From contig JBBRUT010000043.1 in the NCBI GenBank assembly GCA_038247555.1, forward strand, positions 1 through 24,186: a stretch of 24,186 bases of DNA, given 5' to 3'. Below are positions 16,801 to 24,186 of the stretch, one piece after another (the first letter of the stretch is position 1; each line of letters opens with the position of its first letter). Under the pieces are notes generated by a model. The model was not told where the DNA came from, ran no database searches, and saw only the letters and a program-made list of their open reading frames with translations. The translations under genes and the position numbers were made by a program. Origin of the DNA: JAHBXL01 sp038247555. Its GTDB lineage: Bacteria; Planctomycetota; Phycisphaerae; Phycisphaerales; UBA1924.

Positions 16801-17728
16801 CTATCGCCGGGCCCGTCGCCTGTACGCCTGCCGCCCCGCGCGCATCGGCCGGGGCAAAGTTTGCCGGCTCGATCAGCCGTTCGAAGAGCGTTCCCGCGCC
16901 AACGCCTGGGACGTCAACGGTTCGGTCCTGGCTGGTGAGTAGCGCTTTGCGCCATGGGCCGGCGACGCCGTCACTCACCAGGCGGTACTCCGCAGCCACG
17001 CGTGTGCGTTCGGCCGAGGTGTCGGATTTGGTCAGCACGGCACGCAGCGGCAACGCCGCGCCAAGCGGATGGACCGCCGCGCCCGTCGCATCGGCGACTC
17101 CGGTGCGCTTGGGCCAGGCGACATCCGCCAGCGGCATCAGTACGCGCATCGCGCCGATCCGGGAGAGGTCGGGAATGGTGACCCATGTGCCGCCGACGAT
17201 CACGGCAACCAGCGCCAGAAGCCCGAGGCTCCGCAGCGCACCCTCCTGCCGAACCACCGAACGTGTACGGAGGTTCTCGACTCGCTTCGCTGCTTCGATG
17301 ATGACCGGCGCGGCAAGGGCCAGAGACTCGCCTTCTTCGCGCTGGCGGGAGAGATCGACGCCGCTGGCGAGCACACCCCGCAAACCCGCCTGCGCACCCT
17401 CCGCGGTACGCTCGATCCGCAGGGCGAGCTCGGTCAGCGAGGGCGCAAACCGAACAACAGGGATGAGTCGCTTCCAACCCCACACCGCCAGCACACCCAG
17501 ACCGGTGACCAGCATCACCAGCCGCAGGGCAGATGGAGAACGCAGGAAGAAATCCGCCACTGCGAGCACGAAGACACTGCCGAGCGCGGCCGCGAGGAAC
17601 ACGCCCAGCCGCTCGGTTGTCAGAACGAACTTTGTCCAGCGCCGGAGCCTGCGCAGAACGGCCAATACCGGATCGAGCCCGCCCCTGCTTCCCCTGCCGA
17701 TTTGAGGCATTGCTGACCCGTCGTCCAC
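13871..17728 (-). CDS. Large membrane and coiled-coil protein resembling DUF4175/TIGR02302
   Basis: A 1285-aa protein. Two transmembrane helices (about 41-60 and 68-86) are followed by a helical segment (SLTELALRIERTAEG) and a third membrane helix (about 167-184). A beta-rich, probably extracytoplasmic region (about 190-605) contains Ig-like stretches such as LEITEPEYA and GVKIVDEHGIADSE. A very long Gln/Glu/Ala-rich coiled coil (about 610-1240) follows, then a Pro-rich tail built from PPADP repeats. This three-helix plus Gln-rich architecture is that of DUF4175-like proteins; the family assignment is moderate. GTG 17728 has GGAGG four bases upstream; an ATG at 17710 is an alternative. A 139-bp gap separates it from the VWA gene, the largest in the block, with no convincing promoter. 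Function unknown; a structural envelope role is inferred. Confidence 0.85.
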   Translation of the reverse strand: MDDGSAMPQIGRGSRGGLDPVLAVLRRLRRWTKFVLTTERLGVFLAAALGSVFVLAVADFFLRSPSALRLVMLVTGLGVLAVWGWKRLIPVVRFAPSLTELALRIERTAEGAQAGLRGVLASGVDLSRQREEGESLALAAPVIIEAAKRVENLRTRSVVRQEGALRSLGLLALVAVIVGGTWVTIPDLSRIGAMRVLMPLADVAWPKRTGVADATGAAVHPLGAALPLRAVLTKSDTSAERTRVAAEYRLVSDGVAGPWRKALLTSQDRTVDVPGVGAGTLFERLIEPANFAPADARGAAGVQATGPAIVELEYRFATSDDETALARVLLVEPPAVTGASLEITEPEYARAPGEDAARRVDLGTGIDERAAPPASLSGSTARLSIALNKDVPAEKQFEQNGPAWLAAALGEDVATLLANDPEAKLTLLPRVWMLEWTLSRPVRIGVKIVDEHGIADSEERSFTLDVLEDNAPSAVVLRPDHDKSVLATAVIELAGEGRDDVGLEWVALERQIARRPQGSEGAAPEAQGPPESIARVEAAAASAPAQNDNAGGFAPRTTIANRQVLIEATLDLATLNVKAGDEVWITALAADAYALGELRHEPARSVVRKLRIMSREELLEQVWNQLSDVRRGAIQLEAEQRELQTASGRPGEQSARQSERAQAGLTERLSRQQEAIGALEQRLEENAMAEPTLEAILQQSRQSLQRAGQSSGQAGQSLAQAAQESAGQEASPQAGEEERKAAQQAQEEVREELSELIEMLDQGQDTWAAKRSIEQALERQRQLRDRTAEAGQRTTGRSAEQLTPQERQELAQIAQEQGELSEQTREAIQDMLDREKEMQKKDPAAAQAMAQAARRGQREQVPEKMHKAAQQAQQNQTNNAQQQQQQAMEALEQMLSDLEQTAKNRDEVLRRVLASLIESLDALIAQQAEEIAGLDRAKTTGQFAGLDRGMTRLHTNTLGVLDEANNGPREIVPVARLIDEAASAQVGAIGALRRSPVDSGEAQGQEELSLTKLREARELAEKLDREAQQREQNRKKAELKKKYAAAFARQVSLRDSTQDLAGVELTRRVRNSARLIGEDQQALRTEIAAMLTETRELSEAKVFEYAHKRLDELMAAASDRLGEGEPDAGVLRRQTSAARVLQSLIDALDSSKQEDEDFREQEQDQQGGGGGQAGQQPLVPPAAELKLLRSMQQEAIEMTREADEGAPSTRAAVVEDAIRLQDGIATQARQLLDRLAEQNGQGAPRGIEPGSKSAEPPPADPPPADPPPAEPARPEPTPAPQEPAP
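13926..13970 (-). repeat. Three tandem 15-bp repeats coding the PPADP tail
   Basis: Three head-to-tail copies of a 15-base unit (13926-13940, 13941-13955, 13956-13970; the third differs by one base) encode the Pro-rich repeats at the C-terminus of the 1285-aa protein. Being a multiple of three, expansions stay in frame. Confidence 0.9.
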
Positions 17729-17867
17729 GCGACCTCCATTGACATCCCGCCCAGATGGCCCATCCGCTTCCCAGAGTATCGACTACATCGCCGCTCCCAA
17801 CATGTGATACCGATGACCGGGCGGGGCGGGTCGTCCACTTGGACCACTTTGCGGAGTTGTTGAGGGG

Positions 17868-20375
17868 TCAGGCCAGTTTCAGCAGTCGCCGGCCGATCCA
17901 CTCAACCGTGATGATCAGTACCACCACCAGCAACGCCAGGGGGGTATCCCAGAGCGTTTCGATATCCGGCTCTCCCGCGAGCCGCAGCCGTCGATTTGGG
18001 AGCAGTTTGGCAACCTGGGCAAGCTCTGCCGCTTCAAGCACTTTCCCGCCGGTCGCTTCTGCCAGCCGCGCCAGGGCGGGGTGGTCAGTCTGGGGGGTAC
18101 GAAGCTCATCGTTGGCCTGCCAGACCTCGGTTCTGAGGGAGAGACCTCCAGCAGCCCTAATCAGGGGGTCAACAGCCTCGATTTGGTACCTGCCAGACAT
18201 GGTGGGCAGCCAAGTCGCCGAGAAGCTCCTCGCCGCCGCGGCGGCCCCTCGCCGCTCATCGGCTGGCCCCAGCGGCAGCTCGGTGACAACCGCCTCTTCT
18301 GGGGAAGTGGACGCCCGATCGTCATCCACGTTGCCTTCTCTTGTGATCCGGACCCGCATGGACCCCGGGGATGCCTGCACCATGGCTTGATCAAGCAGGG
18401 TCAACTCGATCTGGGCGGGGCGATCAACTTCGCCGCGGCGGGGTGAGACCTCGAGCATGGCGGGCTTGCCTGATCGCGCCAGGCTCTCGCGCCCAAGCAG
18501 CCGCACCATCTGCAACCAGAAACGCTCGGGGAGGAGTTCGCCGCGGCCGTAGCGCCAACGCCAGATCTCATCGGTCGCGACGTAGAGCACCCGGCCCGCG
18601 CCAAACCGCATGGAAAGAACGAGGGGCGTGGTGCCATCGGCGGCGGTCGAGCCATCGGCAGGCTCGGCAACGGCGAGCACTTCCGCCGTCGGCTTCAGGA
18701 TGGAGGGATCAATCCGCTGCGCCCAGTAGAGGTTCGACCAGCCCGTCGCCGTATCCGAGAGCACTCCCGGCCAGTACAGCCCTTCCGCATCCGGCACATC
18801 CGCCAGCCGCAGCACGCCCAGACGTTCCGCGGCCAGGGTCGGCTTCATCAGGACCGGGACGCCAAAGGTCGGCAGGCCGCCGCCGGTGCGTGTGGTGATC
18901 CCGACCCCTTCAGAGAGCGAGAAGGGAAGCAGGTCGGCGAGCACGGTGTTTCGCCACGCGCCGGGCATGCTGCCATCGCCGCCGATGAAGATGAGCCCCG
19001 CGCCGCCGATCGCGATGCGCTCGCGCAGCTGTGCAAGCTGCTCGGGCGCGAACACGCCGGGATAGACATCCCCGATGATGAACAGATCAAACTGGGCCCA
19101 CTCCTCCGGGCTGCGCGGGAGGGCATCCATCGTGATCGCGCCCTCCTGCAGGTATCGCCGGCCGGGGGCGAGCAGCAAAGCCGCGGCGGCGATCGTCTCT
19201 TCCCGCACCAGCAGGCTGCGCAGGAATCGCGATTCCCAGCGCGGATAGCCGTCGATCGCCAGCACCCGCACCGGACGATCGACCAGTTCGATCGCAAAGT
19301 CGGACTCGTTGTTCGCTTCGATGAGGTCAGGACCTGCGCCGCTGCCGGGCCGGATGCGGACCGCCCACCGGCTGGTTCCGGCACGCGTCGGCTTGTGGGT
19401 CAGGGTCACCTGCGCGCTGCGGGTCGTCGCGGGCTCATCGCTCCCGGCTTGGTTCCACTCGACGGGCTTTGAGTCCAGCACTTCGCCGGTATCTTGATCG
19501 ACAAGCTCCGCGACCGCGCCGCCGATGGGGCTGTCGCCGCCGATCTGCTCGATCTCCACTTGAACCGGCACGGCATCACGGACGAATGCGAGACGGGGGG
19601 ACTCGACCTCGCGCACGGCAAGATCGGCCAGCGCTTCGGCTGCGCCCAGCGGGACGGCAAAGACCGGGATGCGCTCGGCTTCGAGCCTCCGCATGACCGC
19701 GCGCGAGGGTTCATCGGCGCTCCGGCCGTCGGAGAGGATGATCACGCCGGACACCGGCCGCGCAGCCGCGCGGCGCAGGGCCTGTTCAATAGCTCGTCCA
19801 ACGCTGGTCCTTCGTCCTGCCGGTTCGCCCAGCGCGACCGCGGCCGACGCGCCAGGCGCCGACTCGGGAGAAGAGGGCGGAGCAGGCTGGTTGCGGCCAA
19901 GCTCGAAAGCGCCAGAATCAAAGCCCAGCCAGAGCACCGTGCGATCCTCGGCGAGCTTTGTCAGCTCATCCCCGGCACCTGCGAGGGCCCCCGCGAGCTG
20001 CGCATCGCGCGTGATGCGCGCCCCCGAAGCGCCGCCCGCCGTCGCCGGGGCATCCTTCATGGTCATCGAGGCCGATCGGTCCGCGAGGATGATGACCCAG
20101 TCTTTCTCTTCGGTCTCGTTGGGCTTGACCAGTCGCGGCCCCGTCAGCAGCAGCACCAGCAGCACGAGCAGCGCTGCCCGCAGCGAACCGAGCATTGCAC
20201 GCGCGGGGACCGAGCCTTCGAGACGGCGGTACGCGCGCCATGCAAACGCGGCCGCGATCAGCACGACCAGCGCCCATGCCCAGGCGGGGATGGGCCGCTC
20301 GAAGCCGAACTCGACGCCGCTCATGCCGGGCGAGAGCGAATCCAGATCCAGGAGCCATCGCAACGCATCGTTCAT
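17868..20375 (-). CDS. Membrane VWA protein with intact MIDAS and GATase1-like domain
   Basis: An 835-aa integral membrane protein. Two N-terminal helices (about 32-48 and 63-79) lead into a von Willebrand A domain with a complete metal site: D99-R-S-A-S103, T190 in RRTSVG, and D216 in ILSDGRS. A beta-rich region follows. Then comes a class I glutamine-amidotransferase-like fold (about 369-630) with VRVLAIDGYPRWESRF, FDLFIIGDVYPG, GLIFIGGDGSMPG and GAGRVLYVATDE; the catalytic Cys nucleophile is not evident, so it is probably non-enzymatic. One C-terminal helix (about 808-830) ends the protein. ATG 20375 overlaps the stop of the preceding gene (ATGA). Such proteins are found with MoxR ATPases and are thought to bind partners through the metal site. 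Confidence 0.93.
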   Translation of the reverse strand: MNDALRWLLDLDSLSPGMSGVEFGFERPIPAWAWALVVLIAAAFAWRAYRRLEGSVPARAMLGSLRAALLVLLVLLLTGPRLVKPNETEEKDWVIILADRSASMTMKDAPATAGGASGARITRDAQLAGALAGAGDELTKLAEDRTVLWLGFDSGAFELGRNQPAPPSSPESAPGASAAVALGEPAGRRTSVGRAIEQALRRAAARPVSGVIILSDGRSADEPSRAVMRRLEAERIPVFAVPLGAAEALADLAVREVESPRLAFVRDAVPVQVEIEQIGGDSPIGGAVAELVDQDTGEVLDSKPVEWNQAGSDEPATTRSAQVTLTHKPTRAGTSRWAVRIRPGSGAGPDLIEANNESDFAIELVDRPVRVLAIDGYPRWESRFLRSLLVREETIAAAALLLAPGRRYLQEGAITMDALPRSPEEWAQFDLFIIGDVYPGVFAPEQLAQLRERIAIGGAGLIFIGGDGSMPGAWRNTVLADLLPFSLSEGVGITTRTGGGLPTFGVPVLMKPTLAAERLGVLRLADVPDAEGLYWPGVLSDTATGWSNLYWAQRIDPSILKPTAEVLAVAEPADGSTAADGTTPLVLSMRFGAGRVLYVATDEIWRWRYGRGELLPERFWLQMVRLLGRESLARSGKPAMLEVSPRRGEVDRPAQIELTLLDQAMVQASPGSMRVRITREGNVDDDRASTSPEEAVVTELPLGPADERRGAAAAARSFSATWLPTMSGRYQIEAVDPLIRAAGGLSLRTEVWQANDELRTPQTDHPALARLAEATGGKVLEAAELAQVAKLLPNRRLRLAGEPDIETLWDTPLALLVVVLIITVEWIGRRLLKLA

Positions 20376-22894
20376 GCCGCGGCCTCCGTTCCGCGTGGGC
20401 CCGCTCTGCCGAGCCGGCTTGTTGAATCGCCCGCGACCACCGATGCATGGCTCGCCCAGCGACCCAGCACGAGCTCAATGAGCGCAAGCGCCAGGACACC
20501 GATCAGCAGCGGAAGGGATATGGGCGATCCCTGCTCAGCGGTGCCGATCGCCGCGGCGAGCACGCCGCCCACACTGCCAGCTGCGCCCGCCCCTCCGGCT
20601 GCCCCCCCGTCAACCCCCGCGCCGCGGGGCAACCACACGACACTCTGCCTCGTCTCGGCGGATCGTTCATCACTTTCGACAGCGCCGGCCAGCCAGCCCT
20701 GCAGCGCATCTTGAGTCTGGGCGCCGGTGCGTGTTCCCGCGGGGTCAGGGTTCACGGCGAGCACCGATCGGCGCGAGCCACGCTCATCCAGAGACTGCCA
20801 CAGACCGGCGCGCCGGATGGCCTCGCCCGCGTATCCGTCATCATCGATGCGCACGATGCGCGATGACTCCGCGTTGCCGATCCGTACCAGCTCCGATGCG
20901 CGGCGGCCGATCGCCGGGCGGGAGCCCGCGAGCGTCCATGTCGCGCCTTTGGCCCGCCCCACACCCTGCAGCACCAACTCGTTCAACAGCGGCACCACCA
21001 GCGGCTTGGTCGGCAGATCGGTCCACTCAAGGTCGAGCGCGGTTGCCATATAGGCGAGCATTCCCCGCGCCTCCGCCGCGCTGCGGGCGATCTCGCCTTC
21101 TTCCTTTACACCAATCCCGCCAACCCACAGGAGCGCGGTCCCGTCTTCCAGCGCGAGCAGCGTCTGTCCCGGTAGCGCGCCCGCCGCCGTGGCCGAGTCG
21201 GTTCCGGCCGTCGTGCCGCTTGCGCCTGGTAGGATCGGCAGAACGCGATTCACCGTCACCGGCCGGAGCAGTTCCGAGAGCTCACCCTCGATCAGCGAAA
21301 GCAGCCCGCCGCCGGCAACAGTTTGCGGCACGACCACCGGCCGCGTGCCCTCCGCTCCGCTTGCGAGCATCCGCGACTCGCGAGCGAGCTCGAAACCCGG
21401 CTCGAGCACGCGGATCATTTCGTCTCCCCACAGATGAACCGAGACGCCCGGGGGCGGCATGACGAGCGCGAGCCCGCCCCCTTCGATGAACAGGCGGATT
21501 CGGGCCCACGAACCTTCGCCGATGAGATCTGGCCGCGGCAGAACAACGGCATCGAGCCCTGCCAGCCGCGCCGCATCCATTGATGCAGGCTCGATCGACA
21601 CCACCTCCACCCCTCCGCCCGCGCTGCCCTCGCCTCGTGGCGAAAGCGCCAGCCGTACCCACGCTGCGGCATCCAACTTGTCAACACTGCCGGTCCGGCC
21701 AAAGCGTGTTGGCGCCACAACACCGACCCGAAGCGCATCGCGCACCTCAACCGGTCGTCGCCAGGTGTTATCAGCATCCAGCGCATCGCGATCGATCAGC
21801 ACTGTGATTACCGCCGCGGTCCCGCGCCCGGAGGCACTGTCGCCTGCCCGATCTGCCGGCAGCGGGGGCAGCGCCACCGCCGCCATCGCCGTTTCCTGAC
21901 CGGGCGTCCATCTCACCACCACCCGGGATTCGGCCGCATCCGCAGGGTCCATCTCCGGCGAGCCGATGCGCGCCCGCACGACGGTCGTTGCCGCGGCGTC
22001 AATGCCCTGGCCGGAGCGTCGCAGCGACACACGCACCTGCTCGCCCGCACCTTCTGACTCGCTCGTACCAACCAGCACCGACCGCAGCGGCTCCACGGCG
22101 ACGATCGTCACGTTGCCCACACCGACGGGAGCCGGCTCCATCGCCAGCATCGTCACGCCTCGCGGCAGCTTGGTTGAGGCGATGGACGCCGCGTTTGCGG
22201 CTCCGCTCGCTGAAACCCCGGAGGCCCCGGAACCAAGCTCCGCCGAGCCCTCGAGAAAATCGGAAAGCAATACGACGTAGGCTGCGCCGGCGATTGCGCT
22301 GCGCGTGCCGGTGTCATCGGGAGCGAGCGCCTGGGCAATGAGCTGCATCGCCCCGGCGACATCTGCCTTGGAGTCGGCGGCTTCCAGGCCATCGAGCAGG
22401 GAGGCGACTGCTCCTGCATCCGGCGAGGCGGGGAGCACCAGGCCCTCGGCGGGGTGCGCGAGCGTGATCAGAGCGACACGGTCGCCTCCGCCCGCACCGC
22501 CGACCAGCGGGCGGAGTGTTCCGAGCACCTCGCGGGTGGCGGCGATGTGGCGAGAGAGCGCGGTGCTCCCTGCATCATCGGTTGCCTGTGAGGCGACCGA
22601 GTTGTCGATGACGATAAAGAATGTGCGGCCGCTCCCTGCCGCGCCGCCCAGTGAGCCCAGCAGCGGGCGACCGATCGCCAGCGCCAGGAGTGCGAGGAGC
22701 AGGCAGCGTGCCGCGAGCAGCAGCCACTTTTCCAGCAGGAGGCGCTTGCGCGTGCGGCGGAAGGCTTCCTCGAGGAAGCGCATCGCGCCCCACATCACGG
22801 GCTTGCGCCGCCGGTTCATCAGCAGGTGAATGATGATCGGGATCGCGATCGATGCGAGGCCGGCGGCGAGAAGTGCCGGATGAAGAAAAGTCAT
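20372..22894 (-). CDS. BatA-N-domain membrane protein with degenerate VWA
   Basis: An 840-aa protein opening with the aerotolerance-regulator (BatA) N-terminal module: a first helix (5-25), then HLLMNRRRKPVMWGAMRFLEEA, and a second helix (about 56-77). The VWA-like domain begins at about 93, but the metal-site motif reads D97-N-S-V-A-S, lacking the Ser of DxSxS at the fifth position, and no clear metal-site Thr is seen; D212 in LLSDFLEG is kept. A long beta-rich and GATase-like region follows, including AVVLPRPDLIGEG and GGGLALVMPPPG. A last membrane helix (about 797-817) sits near the C-terminus. ATG 22894 overlaps the DUF58 stop (ATGA). The pairing with an intact-MIDAS VWA protein suggests a complementary structural role. 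Confidence 0.93.
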   Translation of the reverse strand: MTFLHPALLAAGLASIAIPIIIHLLMNRRRKPVMWGAMRFLEEAFRRTRKRLLLEKWLLLAARCLLLALLALAIGRPLLGSLGGAAGSGRTFFIVIDNSVASQATDDAGSTALSRHIAATREVLGTLRPLVGGAGGGDRVALITLAHPAEGLVLPASPDAGAVASLLDGLEAADSKADVAGAMQLIAQALAPDDTGTRSAIAGAAYVVLLSDFLEGSAELGSGASGVSASGAANAASIASTKLPRGVTMLAMEPAPVGVGNVTIVAVEPLRSVLVGTSESEGAGEQVRVSLRRSGQGIDAAATTVVRARIGSPEMDPADAAESRVVVRWTPGQETAMAAVALPPLPADRAGDSASGRGTAAVITVLIDRDALDADNTWRRPVEVRDALRVGVVAPTRFGRTGSVDKLDAAAWVRLALSPRGEGSAGGGVEVVSIEPASMDAARLAGLDAVVLPRPDLIGEGSWARIRLFIEGGGLALVMPPPGVSVHLWGDEMIRVLEPGFELARESRMLASGAEGTRPVVVPQTVAGGGLLSLIEGELSELLRPVTVNRVLPILPGASGTTAGTDSATAAGALPGQTLLALEDGTALLWVGGIGVKEEGEIARSAAEARGMLAYMATALDLEWTDLPTKPLVVPLLNELVLQGVGRAKGATWTLAGSRPAIGRRASELVRIGNAESSRIVRIDDDGYAGEAIRRAGLWQSLDERGSRRSVLAVNPDPAGTRTGAQTQDALQGWLAGAVESDERSAETRQSVVWLPRGAGVDGGAAGGAGAAGSVGGVLAAAIGTAEQGSPISLPLLIGVLALALIELVLGRWASHASVVAGDSTSRLGRAGPRGTEAAA

Positions 22895-24000
22895 CCGAAC
22901 TTACTCCTCTTCATCTCCGCATTCCGCCGCGCCATGAACGCCGCCATCGGCGGGCCGAGCCAGTCGTGCGTGCTGACAAGCTGGTAGTCAAAGCCCATGC
23001 TGCGGGTGATCTGCTCGATCTTCGCGAGGTGCTCGGCGAAGACCTGCTGATACGCCTTGCGGATCGCGCGGGGATCGACCTGGAGCCTTCCCTCGCCTTC
23101 GAGCCCTTCAAATGGCGCGGTCTCTGAGAGGTCGAAGTCGCGTTCGCGCTGATCGATGATCTGGAAGACGATGACATCGTGCCGGCGGTGGCGGATGCGC
23201 GCAAGCGCGGTGCGATACTCCTCGGGGTCGACGTACAGGTCGCTCACCAGCGCGATCAGGCAGCGGTTGGTCAGTTTGCCGAGCATCTGGTCGATGACGC
23301 GCGGGAAGTTCGTGGCCTTGTCGACCGGCTGCACGCCCAGCGCGCCGACGATCTGTCGCCAGACGCCCTGCGCGCTGGAGCGTTTGAGCATCGCGCGGAC
23401 CTCATCGGCAAAGACGACCAGCCCGGTCCGGTCGCCCTGGGTAAGGGCCATGTAGGACAGGGCAGCGCCGACCGCGGTGGCGTGGTCGAACTTGGTCCAT
23501 TCCGGGCCGCCGCGGGGGTTGGTGGTGCGGCCCTGACCCGATGCCTCGGCGAACATGCGCGAGCCGAAGGCCATCGAGCCGGATGAATCGACCATCACGA
23601 CCAGATCGAGATTGGTTTCCTGCTGATACTGCTTGAGGTGCAGCTTGTCGGAGCGGCCGAAAACCTTCCAGTCGAGGTGACGGATGTCATCGCCGGGGAC
23701 ATATGGCCGGTGCTGGGCGAACTCGACGGAAAACCCGTGGTAGGGCGAGCGGTGGGCGCCGCTCATCACGCCCTCGACGATCATCTTGGCGCGGAGTTCG
23801 AGCGTTCCGAGGCGCGCCAGCGTCTGGGGGTGCAGATAAAGCTGGGCGTCCGCCTCCGGCAGACGCGCCAGCATGGGGGATGACGTCGCGGCGGGGCTCC
23901 TCCGAGCACCGTCCGTGCCTCCCGGTTCCCCTGCGCCGACAGCTGCGGCGGTGCGGGGGTCCGAGGGGGGGCCAGCCTGACTCCCTGTGGCCTGCGACAT
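22891..24000 (-). CDS. DUF58 domain protein (soluble VWA-like, MoxR-associated)
   Basis: A 369-aa protein from ATG 24000; the frame is open to 24063 but the extra residues look unlike the family. After an Ala/Gly/Pro-rich leader (1-45) comes the DUF58 signature: GAHRSPYHGFSVEFAQHR, then YVPGDDIRHLDWKVFGRSDK (about 100-119). It runs into a VWA-like fold with DSSGS (138-142), GDRTGLVVFADE and LIALVSDLYVDPEE. No transmembrane helix is present, so this is a cytosolic member. DUF58 genes normally sit next to a MoxR AAA+ ATPase, which is absent here and would be expected upstream, beyond 24186. No Shine-Dalgarno site precedes the ATG. It is the first visible gene of the seven-gene block and is translationally coupled to the BatA-like gene. 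Confidence 0.94.
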   Translation of the reverse strand: MSQATGSQAGPPSDPRTAAAVGAGEPGGTDGARRSPAATSSPMLARLPEADAQLYLHPQTLARLGTLELRAKMIVEGVMSGAHRSPYHGFSVEFAQHRPYVPGDDIRHLDWKVFGRSDKLHLKQYQQETNLDLVVMVDSSGSMAFGSRMFAEASGQGRTTNPRGGPEWTKFDHATAVGAALSYMALTQGDRTGLVVFADEVRAMLKRSSAQGVWRQIVGALGVQPVDKATNFPRVIDQMLGKLTNRCLIALVSDLYVDPEEYRTALARIRHRRHDVIVFQIIDQRERDFDLSETAPFEGLEGEGRLQVDPRAIRKAYQQVFAEHLAKIEQITRSMGFDYQLVSTHDWLGPPMAAFMARRNAEMKRSKFG

Positions 24001-24042
24001 TGGGGGATCGTACCGGGTCGGGCGGCGGAAGGTGCCGGGAAG

Positions 24043-24186
24043 ACGGCTTTGGCCGCAGATCAACGCAGATGGCCGCAGATTCGGAGAAGCGGGGAGAAGA
24101 CGGCCACGGATGGGGACGGATCAGAGAGGAGAAGGGAGAAGGCGTTGATACAGATGGCCCAGATGGAAGACCCAGATGGGCACAGA
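24043..24186. repeat. Low-complexity CGCAGAT/CAGATGG repeat region
   Basis: Bases 24051-24060 and 24071-24080 are identical (GGCCGCAGAT), separated by CAACGCAGAT, giving three tandem 10-mers sharing CGCAGAT. Farther on, CAGATGG recurs three times between 24151 and 24179. The GAAGACGGC sequence near 24039 recurs near 24096. No ORF or promoter was recognised. This is the leader or upstream spacer of the DUF58 gene, and the region runs off the window. Confidence 0.6.

Noticed and set aside
17729..17867. Internal promoter in the 139-bp gap before the coiled-coil gene (TTGGGA ... GATACT)
   Set aside because: Weak boxes with 14-base spacing; not enough to call.

Overview
The window is high-GC DNA that looks like a planctomycete chromosome, probably class Phycisphaerae. 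The pointers are the large envelope cluster of DUF58, BatA-type, VWA, coiled-coil and alpha-toroid proteins, the divergent sigma-70-like factor, frequent genes without Shine-Dalgarno sites, and a short murE-murF-mraY block instead of a full dcw cluster. The taxonomic call is inference from gene content; no rRNA or tRNA gene was seen.

Left part (1-1800) is a degraded accessory patch. A 5'-truncated IS5-type transposase runs off the left edge and abuts, at about 370, a small secreted or lipoprotein-like gene. That gene has a good Shine-Dalgarno site followed by ACG instead of ATG. Then come a 7-bp minisatellite and a divergent sigma-70-family gene.

Housekeeping part, plus strand (1805-10413): gyrB, then murE, murF and mraY, which act in meso-DAP-type peptidoglycan precursor synthesis and its first membrane step. 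Between gyrB and murE lies a minus-strand exported-protein gene split by one in-frame amber codon. An extended -10 promoter candidate sits upstream of murE. A 12-bp hairpin lies where mraY meets the next block.

Right part, minus strand (24000 down to 10515): seven co-directional genes, three of the junctions being 4-nt ATGA overlaps. In transcription order they are a soluble DUF58 protein, a BatA-N membrane protein with a degenerate VWA, a membrane VWA protein with an intact metal site and a GATase1-like domain, a 1285-aa membrane and coiled-coil protein resembling DUF4175, a secreted poly-Gln protein, a secreted alpha-alpha toroid (squalene-cyclase/prenyltransferase-repeat) protein, and a secreted beta-rich protein with an NPCBM-like end. 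This is a MoxR/VWA-type envelope module. Its expected MoxR AAA+ ATPase is not in the window and would be sought beyond 24186. The three distal secreted proteins and the giant coiled-coil protein have no assigned function, so this block is the best candidate for an undescribed system.
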